In this document: positions 5,813 through 11,729 of the stretch, in pieces
Numbering within the stretch: the first letter of the stretch is position 1
How the letters are laid out: each line of letters starts with the position of its first letter
NCBI GenBank assembly: GCA_022573605.1
Contig: JACZTQ010000069.1
Coordinates: 1 to 12,186, forward strand
Direction: 5' to 3'
Origin: Pseudomonadota bacterium
GTDB lineage: Bacteria; Pseudomonadota; Alphaproteobacteria; Rhodobacterales; Rhodobacteraceae
Length of the DNA: 12,186 nt
Position numbers and translations under genes: made by a program
The notes under the pieces: model-generated
Databases searched by the model: none
What the model was told of the DNA's origin: nothing
Seen by the model: the letters and a program-made list of their open reading frames with translations, nothing else

Positions 5813-6892
5813 CTATCCGCCCCGCGCCGAACGGCGCGCCACCCAGGCGGTCAGCACCGGCACCGACAGCAGCACGAAGATGATCCGCGCCACGTGGTGG
5901 ATGGCGACGAATCCCGGATTGGCGTCGATCGCCAGCGCGATCAGGCTCATCTCGGCGACGCCGCCCGGCGCGTAGGCCAGCAGCGTCACCAGGATCTCCT
6001 GCCCGGTCAGGGCGCTGATGGTCAGCGCGAACACCGCCGTGACCATCATCAACACCGAGGTGCCGCCCAGGGTCAGCAAGGCGAACCGCGCCAGCTTCAA
6101 CGGCGAGATCCCGTAAAACCGGGTGCCGATGGACGAGCCGGTGACCACCAGCGCGACGGCGACGAGCTGGTGCGGCAGCGCCCCCTCGACCAGCCCGGCC
6201 AGCCGCAGCCCGGCGCTGGCCAGCAGCGGGCCGATCATGTAGGGGATCGGCACGTGGTAGCGCTGCATGACCCACATCACGGCGGCGGTTCCGGCGATCA
6301 GGACGCCGAGATCGTCCAGCGCGATCAGGGCGCGGCCGGTGATGGCGGCGGCGTCCGGCTGCGGGTAGCCGAGCAGGCCGAAGGCGACCAGCGGCGCCAT
6401 GAACACGACGATGGCGATGCGCAGCGACTGGGCCAGCGCCACCTGGCGCTCGTCGGCGCCGAGCGAGCCCGAGACCACCACCACCGCGATCAGCCCGCCG
6501 GGGATCGACGAGCAGATCGCCGTCATCTTCTCCTCGCCGGCGAGGTAGCGGTAGTAGAGGTAGGCGCAGGCCGCCGCGACGGGCACGTAGAGCATCGCGC
6601 CGACGATCGAGATCGGCCATTGCAGAAGCTCGGCCGCCCTGACGCCCTCGAAGCTCTCGCCGAGGAACAGGCCGATCAGGATCAGGAAATTCGCCCGCAG
6701 CCAGATCGGCACGTCGATCGGCGCGCCGGCGACCCGGGCGAACATGGTGGCGAACAGCGCCCCCAGCATCCAGGCCAGCGGCACCTCGAGATAATCGGCC
6801 ACGGCGCCGCCGATGGCGCCCACCACCAGCCCGAGCGCCAGCCTCCTCAGCCGGCCGGGGCGGAGACGTTCGGCCCAGCTTTCCTTGCTCAC
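5813..6892 (-). CDS. AbrB-family integral membrane protein
   Basis: A 359-residue, very hydrophobic protein with about ten membrane segments and a positively charged N-terminal tail (RPGRLRR, 11-17). It shows the internal duplication of the AbrB membrane family (PF05145/COG3180): VPLAWMLGAL (37-46) matches VPIPYMIGPL (214-223), and SSIPGGL (128-134) matches AYAPGGVAEM (306-315). Family members have been called ammonia monooxygenase or regulators of AidB, both weakly founded; a transport role is plausible but unproven. The start is GTG at 6892: it overlaps the hisI stop as GTGA and has GGGGAGG 6 nt upstream. It therefore appears translationally coupled to hisI, an unexpected partner for a histidine enzyme. 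It should not be confused with the unrelated AbrB DNA-binding regulators. Confidence 0.88.
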   Translation of the reverse strand: MSKESWAERLRPGRLRRLALGLVVGAIGGAVADYLEVPLAWMLGALFATMFARVAGAPIDVPIWLRANFLILIGLFLGESFEGVRAAELLQWPISIVGAMLYVPVAAACAYLYYRYLAGEEKMTAICSSIPGGLIAVVVVSGSLGADERQVALAQSLRIAIVVFMAPLVAFGLLGYPQPDAAAITGRALIALDDLGVLIAGTAAVMWVMQRYHVPIPYMIGPLLASAGLRLAGLVEGALPHQLVAVALVVTGSSIGTRFYGISPLKLARFALLTLGGTSVLMMVTAVFALTISALTGQEILVTLLAYAPGGVAEMSLIALAIDANPGFVAIHHVARIIFVLLSVPVLTAWVARRSARGG

Positions 6893-7284
6893 CCGGGCGC
6901 CTCCCCGGAATCCTCCCGCGTCAGGATCTCGACCTCGGCGCCGTCCCGGACGGCAGTATAGAAGCACGAGCGCCGGTTGGTGTGGCAGGCCGGGCCGGTC
7001 TGCTCGACGATCACCAGCAGGCAGTCGCGGTCGCAGTCGAGGCGCAGCTCGACCAGGCGCTGGACATGGCCCGAGGTCGCGCCCTTGCGCCACAACTCGC
7101 GGCGGCTGCGCGACCAGTAGGTGACGCGGCCCGAGGCCAGGGTCTCGGCCACCGCGGCGGCGTTCATCCAGGCCATCATCAGCACCTCGCCCGAGCAGCG
7201 GGCCTGGGCGATGGCGGGGATCAGGCCGTGGCCATCGAACTTCAGGCTGGCGGGGTCGAAGGGGGTCGGGCTGGGCTCGGTCAT
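6889..7284 (-). CDS. hisI: Phosphoribosyl-AMP cyclohydrolase
   Basis: Catalyses the third step of histidine synthesis, opening the adenine ring of phosphoribosyl-AMP. The 131 residues correspond to the monofunctional HisI without the HisE domain, as usual in alphaproteobacteria. Metal ligands are complete: Asp83, Asp85 and Asp87 in LDCDRDC (Mg), with Cys84, Cys100 (GPACH) and Cys107 (SCFY) at the 16- and 7-residue spacings of the zinc cysteines. FDGHGLIPAI and VLMMAWMN at about 16-41 are the normal N-terminal part. The start at 7284 is preceded by AGGA at 7 nt; in-frame sequence further upstream has no family resemblance. The gene leads a two-gene unit with the AbrB-family protein and is divergent from the scaffold-like gene. 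No other his gene is nearby. Confidence 0.95.
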   Translation of the reverse strand: MTEPSPTPFDPASLKFDGHGLIPAIAQARCSGEVLMMAWMNAAAVAETLASGRVTYWSRSRRELWRKGATSGHVQRLVELRLDCDRDCLLVIVEQTGPACHTNRRSCFYTAVRDGAEVEILTREDSGEAPG

Positions 7285-7387
7285 GAGCGATCCTGGGGCA
7301 ATCCTGTGGTTTCCGGTAACGGAGGGGTTTCCGACCAGCACGTCAAGGGCTATCTAGCGCAAGGACAACAGGGATCATGGCTGAGAT

Positions 7388-7831
7388 ATGACGGCGACCC
7401 AGGAAGACCTGATGAAGCTCTACTCCCAGCGCATCCTGGCGCTGGCGGCGGGGATTCCCCATATCGGGCGGCTGGACCACGCCCAAGGCTCGGCGATGCG
7501 GCGCTCGCCCTTGTGCGGCTCGACGGTGACGGTGGACGTGAGGATCGAGGCCGGCAGGATCGCCGATTTCGCCCAGGACGTGAAAGCCTGCGCCCTGGGG
7601 CAATCCTCGGCCTCCGTGCTCGGCGCCCACGCCGTCGGACGGACGCGGGCCGAGATCGAGGCGGCGCGGGCCCAGCTCAAGGCGATGATCAAGCAGGACG
7701 GCCCGGCGCCGGAGGCCCCCTTCGACGAGCTCGAGGTGCTGCGCCCGGCGCGCGACTACAAGAACCGCCACGCCTCGATCCTGCTGGCCTGGGAGGCGAC
7801 CCTGGCGGCGATGGACGAGGCGGCGGCCTGA
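7388..7831 (+). CDS. IscU/NifU-N-like iron-sulfur scaffold protein
   Basis: A 147-residue protein of the IscU/NifU N-terminal fold (COG0822). LCG with Cys43 and KACALGQSSASVLG with Cys68 are the first two cluster-ligand positions, and the helix HAVGRTRAEIEAARAQL follows as in the family. At the third cysteine position the sequence reads RHASILLAW, so Ser130 appears where IscU has Cys. It may be a variant scaffold or carrier, or a subfamily with another ligand; I recall similar scaffold-annotated proteins beside hisI or folE in alphaproteobacteria. The start is ATG 7388. Four codons upstream an ATG at 7377 opens the frame MAEI-stop, whose stop overlaps the true start as ATGA; the purine-rich AGGGA is nearer to that small frame, so coupling is possible. 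It is divergent from hisI across 103 bp. Confidence 0.82.
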   Translation: MTATQEDLMKLYSQRILALAAGIPHIGRLDHAQGSAMRRSPLCGSTVTVDVRIEAGRIADFAQDVKACALGQSSASVLGAHAVGRTRAEIEAARAQLKAMIKQDGPAPEAPFDELEVLRPARDYKNRHASILLAWEATLAAMDEAAA

Positions 7832-7901
7832 TTGAAATCCGGTTGGCGGGATTGCACCGCAGAGCCACTTGGTGCCACCAAACGCCCTGGAGGCGCCAGC
7901 C

Positions 7902-8168
7902 ATGACCGTCAAACCCACCGTGTCGCTGACCGACCACGCACACGCCTTTGCCCGATCGCTGGTTGACAGCGGCAGGTTTGCGTCGCTTAGCGCCGTGATC
8001 CAGCATGGGGTCGGACTTGTCGAGCGTGAAGAGGAAGAGCACCGGACACGCCTCGACGCGATCCGTGCCGATCTCGACCGGCGCGCGGCCGAGCCACCGA
8101 TCACAACCGAGGAAATGGATGCCCGGCTTGCCCGATGGTACGCCGAACGTAGCGAACTGTCGTCCTGA
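7902..8168 (+). CDS. parD: ParD-type ribbon-helix-helix antitoxin, apparently orphan
   Basis: An 88-residue protein. VSLTDHAHAFARSLVDSGRFASLSAVIQHGVGLVE covers the ParD-type ribbon-helix-helix (about 7-41): the strand binds DNA and the helices form the dimer. The charged C-terminal part (EREEEEHRTRLDAIR and onward) would be the toxin-wrapping arm. ParD normally neutralises the gyrase poison ParE and represses the pair. The start at 7902 is chosen for GGAGG at 8 nt; an upstream in-frame ATG at 7869 would add residues with no family likeness. No ParE reading frame exists in the 270 bp downstream, which hold an inverted repeat and the hppA leader, nor upstream. It is thus an orphan, perhaps a relic or a solitary regulator. 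Confidence 0.78.
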   Translation: MTVKPTVSLTDHAHAFARSLVDSGRFASLSAVIQHGVGLVEREEEEHRTRLDAIRADLDRRAAEPPITTEEMDARLARWYAERSELSS

Positions 8169-8182
8169 CGCCCCTCCCCCTG

Positions 8183-8251
8183 CCGTCATCCCCGCGCAGG
8201 CGGGGATCTCATGAATCCTTCGAGAGATTCCCGCCTGCGCGGGAATGACGG
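8183..8251. repeat. Long inverted repeat of the CGTCATCCCCGC family
   Basis: Arms of 25 bp (8183-8207 and 8227-8251) pair with two mismatches around a 19-nt loop. The arm begins CCGTCATCCCCGCGC, the widely dispersed intergenic repeat of Proteobacteria. Just after it, the minus strand from 8271 reads GTAGGGCGACGCCC, a short REP-like GTAG hairpin. The hairpin could end the parD transcript, but no U-tract follows. Confidence 0.75.
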
Positions 8252-8307
8252 GGCACCGGGCGTCGCCCTACAATAACGCGCGCGACACGCCGCCTCACGC
8301 ACTCCTC

Positions 8308-8326
8308 TTGTTGCACTGCACAACAA
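8308..8326. promoter_or_regulatory. Possible operator palindrome upstream of hppA
   Basis: TTGTTG-CACTGCA-CAACAA lies 112 bp before the hppA start. The hexamer arms are perfect and the centre contains ACTGCA. It has the look of a repressor site, and its TGCA-rich core recalls PhaR-type operators, but that resemblance is from memory and weak. Sequence 8330-8438 shows no convincing -35/-10 pair. Confidence 0.3.
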
Positions 8327-8438
8327 CTGCTATCCCCCGGCCTGAAATCCGCCCCACCGTGTCCAATGGACGCAAACGCTTGCTTGACGGCGCGTTCTGG
8401 TCTTAGTTGCGGCGCGCGGAACCGAGAGAGGGAATCAA

Positions 8439-10574
8439 ATGCTGAATCTGCTGATCATATTGGGGGGACTTGCGTCCATCGTTTATGGCGTCTGGGCGAT
8501 CAAATCGGTGCTGGCGGCCGATCCCGGCAATGAGCGCATGCAGGAGATCGCGGCCGCGATCCAGGAAGGCGCGCAGGCCTATCTGACCCGTCAGTACAGC
8601 ACCATCGCCCTCGCCGGCGCGGTCATCTTCGCGCTGCTCTGGTATCTGCTCGGCGGGCTGGTCGCGGCCGGCTTCCTGGTCGGCGCCACGCTTTCGGGCC
8701 TGGCCGGCTTCATCGGCATGCTGGTCTCGGTCCGGGCCAACGTGCGCACCGCCCAGGCGGCGAGCAAGAGCCTCGGCGAGGGCCTCGAGATCGCCTTCAA
8801 GTCCGGCGCCGTAACCGGGCTGCTGGTGGCCGGGCTGGCGCTCTTGGGGGTCGCCGGCTATTTCACCGTCCTGACCAAGTTCATGGGCTACGCCTCCAGT
8901 GACCGCACGGTCCTGAACGCCCTGATCGCGCTCGGCTTCGGCGCCTCGCTGATTTCGATCTTCGCCCGGCTTGGCGGCGGCATCTTCACCAAGGGCGCCG
9001 ATGTCGGCGGCGATCTGGTCGGCAAGCTCGAGGCCGGCATTCCGGAAGACGACCCGCGCAACCCGGCCACCATCGCCGATAATGTCGGCGACAATGTCGG
9101 CGACTGCGCCGGCATGGCCGCCGACCTGTTCGAGACCTATGCGGTGACCATGGTCGCCACCATGTTGCTGGGCTCGATCTACTTCTCGGGCAGCCCGGTC
9201 GGCGAGGCGGTGATGATGTATCCGATGGCGATCGGCGCGGCCTGCGTGATCACCTCGATCATCGGCACCTTCTTCGTCAAGCTGGGCCCCAGCCAGTCGA
9301 TCATGGGCGCGCTCTACAAGGGTTTCTTCGCCACCGGCGCGATGTCGCTGGCGGTGCTCCTGCCGGTCACCTGGCTGATCTTCCCGGACGGCCTGGCGAC
9401 CGTGTTCGAGGCGCCCGGCCTGAGCTTCACCGCGATGGACCTGTTCTGGTGCGGCGCCGTCGGCCTGGCGGTCACCACGGCGATCATCGTCATTACCGAA
9501 TACTACACCGGCACCGGCTACCGCCCGGTGCGCTCGATCGCCCAGGCTTCCGTTACCGGTCACGGCACCAACGTGATCCAGGGCCTGGCGATCTCGCTCG
9601 AGGCGACCGCGCTGCCGGCGCTGGCGATCATCGCCGGCATCATCACCGCCTTCCAGTTCGCCGGCCTGTTCGGCATCGCCATCGCCGTGACCACGATGCT
9701 GGCGCTGGCCGGCCTGGTGGTGGCGCTCGACGCTTTCGGCCCGGTCACCGACAATGCCGGCGGCATCGCCGAGATGGCCAAACTGCCGGAGGAGGTGCGC
9801 AAGACCACCGACGCGCTGGACGCGGTCGGCAACACCACCAAGGCGGTGACCAAGGGCTACGCCATCGGCTCCGCCGGGCTCGGCGCGCTGGTGCTGTTCG
9901 CGGCCTACACCGAAGACCTGAAGCACTTCGCCGCCAATGCGCTCCCGGGCTCCTACTTCGAGGGCGTCAGCGTCGATTTCTCGCTGACCAACCCTTACGT
10001 GGTCTCGGGCTTGCTGCTGGGCGGCCTGCTGCCGTTCCTGTTCGCCGGCCTGGCGATGACGGCGGTGGGCCGCGCGGCGGGCGCGGTGGTCGAGGAGGTG
10101 CGCCGGCAGTTCCGCGAAAAACCGGGCATCATGGAAGGCACCGAGAAGCCCGATTACGGCCGCACCGTCGATATGCTGACCAAGGCCGCGATCAAGGAGA
10201 TGATCATCCCCTCGATGCTGCCGGTGCTCTCGCCGATCGTCTGCTTCTTCCTGGTCGAGGCGATCGCCGGCAAGGACGCCGCCTTCTCGGCCCTGGGCGC
10301 GATGCTGCTGGGGGTGATCATCACTGGGCTGTTCGTGGCGATCTCGATGACCTCGGGCGGCGGCGCCTTCGACAACGCCAAGAAGCTCATCGAGGACGGC
10401 TTCACCGACAAGGACGGCAAGCTCCACGGCAAGGGCTCGGACGCGCATCATGCGGCGATCACCGGCGACACCGTGGGCGACCCCTACAAGGACACCGCCG
10501 GCCCCGCGATCAACCCGATGATCAAGATCACCAACATCGTCGCGCTGCTGCTGCTGGCGGTGCTGGCGCAGTAA
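8439..10574 (+). CDS. hppA: Proton-translocating membrane pyrophosphatase, K+-independent type
   Basis: Integral membrane pump that couples hydrolysis of cytosolic pyrophosphate to proton export. The 711-residue length and about 16 hydrophobic segments fit the family. The PPi-binding core is present: KGADVGGDLVGK (185-196), EDDPRNPATIADNVGDNVGD, TDNAGGIAEM, and near the end SGGGAFDNAKKLIEDG and GDTVGDPYKDTAGPA. Lys468 in GNTTKA, in place of Ala, marks the K+-independent class. DVGGDLVGK differs from the usual DVGADLVGK by Ala to Gly. The ATG at 8439 follows GAGAGGGAATCAA, a good ribosome binding site. The sequence is strikingly like the Rhodospirillum rubrum enzyme as I remember it. It stands as a single transcription unit, ending in a hairpin and a strong terminator. 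Confidence 0.97.
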   Translation: MLNLLIILGGLASIVYGVWAIKSVLAADPGNERMQEIAAAIQEGAQAYLTRQYSTIALAGAVIFALLWYLLGGLVAAGFLVGATLSGLAGFIGMLVSVRANVRTAQAASKSLGEGLEIAFKSGAVTGLLVAGLALLGVAGYFTVLTKFMGYASSDRTVLNALIALGFGASLISIFARLGGGIFTKGADVGGDLVGKLEAGIPEDDPRNPATIADNVGDNVGDCAGMAADLFETYAVTMVATMLLGSIYFSGSPVGEAVMMYPMAIGAACVITSIIGTFFVKLGPSQSIMGALYKGFFATGAMSLAVLLPVTWLIFPDGLATVFEAPGLSFTAMDLFWCGAVGLAVTTAIIVITEYYTGTGYRPVRSIAQASVTGHGTNVIQGLAISLEATALPALAIIAGIITAFQFAGLFGIAIAVTTMLALAGLVVALDAFGPVTDNAGGIAEMAKLPEEVRKTTDALDAVGNTTKAVTKGYAIGSAGLGALVLFAAYTEDLKHFAANALPGSYFEGVSVDFSLTNPYVVSGLLLGGLLPFLFAGLAMTAVGRAAGAVVEEVRRQFREKPGIMEGTEKPDYGRTVDMLTKAAIKEMIIPSMLPVLSPIVCFFLVEAIAGKDAAFSALGAMLLGVIITGLFVAISMTSGGGAFDNAKKLIEDGFTDKDGKLHGKGSDAHHAAITGDTVGDPYKDTAGPAINPMIKITNIVALLLLAVLAQ

Positions 10575-10618
10575 GCGATTTCAAGCGAAGTGACTTCACT
10601 TCGCGACTTGGAAATCGC
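10575..10618 (+). repeat. Large two-part hairpin directly after the hppA stop
   Basis: Outer arms GCGATTTC (10575-10582) and GAAATCGC (10611-10618) enclose inner arms GCGAAGTGA (10585-10593) and TCACTTCGC (10596-10604) with a CT loop. It begins on the base after the hppA TAA. It lacks a U-tract, so it is more likely an mRNA-stabilising 3' hairpin or a dispersed repeat than a terminator. Confidence 0.7.
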
Positions 10619-10684
10619 GGCAAACCGATAAGTCGGAGCGTTTAGGGCTCTGATCCGGGCGCAATACCATGAGAGATTGGAGAA

Positions 10685-10706
10685 CCCCGCCCCGGCGGGG
10701 CTTTTT
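10685..10706 (+). terminator. Rho-independent terminator of hppA
   Basis: CCCCGC-cccg-GCGGGG (10685-10700) is followed by CTTTTT. A short GC stem with a T-run on the plus strand, 110 bp after the hppA stop, is the best intrinsic terminator in the window. Confidence 0.85.
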
Positions 10707-10930
10707 CATTTCCGCCCTTCGGCGACCGATTTGATGACATGGCGTTTCATGCCATCGTTCCCGGCACGCGCTTGCACACGGGCGAGGCGATGGCGATCCC
10801 CCCTGGCTGAAGGAGAGGTGGATGATACTGCCCATGGCGCCGGCACCGGAGTTCTGAGTGATTGACGATAGGCATTGATAAGTCGCAAACTTAAACTGAT
10901 AAGGCTCAACAGTCGCGGGGTGTGAGAGCT
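10707..10930. other. Gene-free leader of the AT-rich block
   Basis: Between the hppA terminator and the next gene I see no supported coding sequence. Short reading frames here have no good start or family likeness. The stretch contains ATGGC-gtttcat-GCCAT (near 10740-10756) and falls in GC content towards its right end. No tRNA gene or obvious attachment-site repeat is visible. Confidence 0.5.
10875..10903 (+). promoter_or_regulatory. Candidate promoter of the AT-rich hypothetical gene
   Basis: TTGATA (10875-10880), a 17-bp spacer and GATAAG (10898-10903) match the consensus at 5 and 4 of 6 positions, placing a transcript start about 20 nt before the ATG at 10931. The heptamer TGATAAG also occurs twice, 20 bp apart (10877 and 10897), about two helical turns, and might be a binding site. 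Confidence 0.35.
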
Positions 10931-11650
10931 ATGATTGAAGACGAAGATTATGAAGACATACCGGCTGATCCAGAAGAAGCGTTCGTAACACTGGAAGGGC
11001 GCATCCGCCGCCGCCTTGAGAAAAAACTTAACGAAAACGAAACCGGCAGTAGTTACTCATACTACTATCGTGAGTATATAAATGAAGTTCTTGCGTGCGT
11101 AACGGCACTAGGTCTCAATATTTTAAGAATTTGGAGCGCACGGTCAATTGATGAAATTGAATTAGAGTTTCATAATTTTTCACATGACGTTCAAAACTTT
11201 GTCGTGCAAATCAAAGTTCGCCGTAGCAGGCGGGAGAGGTGTTATAGTGTTGCGCTCGACGATTCTGACAAAGTAAAAATTCGCGTCCACCTTGCAAAAA
11301 TAAAAGTTATAGTAGAAAATTCAGATGCTCCGATCGAGAAAAAGGAAACAATATTTGAAAGAATATCCGAGCTTTTACTAGAGGTCGACCGCAGCAGGAC
11401 AAGAATGGATGCCTTTGCTGATTTTGCCGGGCGTCTAGCAGCGATTAGCGGAGGCTTCGCAAGAGACGGCGTTGAGCCGTGGATGAAGATGTTAAAACCG
11501 ATTTTCGAGATTTTGGGAGCCGCGAAGGACGAAGAGGAAAATCGCCCTCAACTTCCCAAACCGTCGGAGCGCAAAAAATTGGAGCCCCCGCGCAGGCAAC
11601 TTTCTAAGCCGAATTCTAAGCAGGAACCAGACGACGAAATCCCATTCTAG
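10931..11650 (+). CDS. Hypothetical protein with an SSB-like acidic C-terminal tip (DDEIPF)
   Basis: A 239-residue protein whose function I do not recognise. The N-terminus is acidic (EDEDYEDIPADPEE, 3-16). A mixed hydrophobic region follows (about 45-110). Residues 114-200 are mostly helical, with KVKIRVHLAKIKVIVE, a charged helix ending EVDRSRTRMDAFADFAGRLA, and a last helix to about 200. From 200 to 232 the chain is Pro/Lys/Arg/Glu-rich and probably disordered, and it ends exactly in PDDEIPF. That linker plus tip copies the C-terminus of bacterial SSB, which recruits repair and replication proteins, yet no SSB OB-fold pattern is seen. GC content is about 40-45% against about 70% around it, suggesting transfer. 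ATG 10931 is preferred; GTG 10922 is possible but sits too close to the GGGG sequence. I have an unverified impression that related hypotheticals share this ending. Confidence 0.8.
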   Translation: MIEDEDYEDIPADPEEAFVTLEGRIRRRLEKKLNENETGSSYSYYYREYINEVLACVTALGLNILRIWSARSIDEIELEFHNFSHDVQNFVVQIKVRRSRRERCYSVALDDSDKVKIRVHLAKIKVIVENSDAPIEKKETIFERISELLLEVDRSRTRMDAFADFAGRLAAISGGFARDGVEPWMKMLKPIFEILGAAKDEEENRPQLPKPSERKKLEPPRRQLSKPNSKQEPDDEIPF

Positions 11651-11729
11651 TTCCGGGCCAGAGCCTCTGAGCGATTGCGCGCCCTCTCAGCCTGCGCTAA
11701 TCAGCGCGGGAGCCGAGGGGAGCCGCCCG

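Noticed and set aside
5753..6961. A 402-codon plus-strand frame across the AbrB-family gene and the hisI end
   Set aside because: Composition is Arg/Asp/Gln/His-rich with no hydrophobic core and no ribosome site; it is an antisense shadow.
8384..8409. TTGACG ... TTAGTT as the hppA promoter
   Set aside because: The spacer is only 13 bp; shifting to TTGCTT gives 17 bp but a poor -35. Not strong enough to list.
8169..8438. A ParE toxin gene after parD
   Set aside because: The segment is taken up by a 25-bp-arm inverted repeat and the hppA leader; no frame of toxin length or composition was found.
8403..10451. A 682-codon open frame on the minus strand across hppA
   Set aside because: Its protein is Arg/Gly/His/Asp-rich and low in complexity, as expected opposite a high-GC gene. 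The plus-strand hppA has every family motif.
10677..10865. A 62-codon plus-strand frame starting with TTG after hppA
   Set aside because: It runs through the intrinsic terminator hairpin, lacks a ribosome site and has no recognisable domain.
10931..11729. The DDEIPF protein and the P-loop gene as a two-gene defence system
   Set aside because: The P-loop gene has ordinary high GC, its own ribosome site and looks like a conserved chromosomal gene, so joint origin is not supported.
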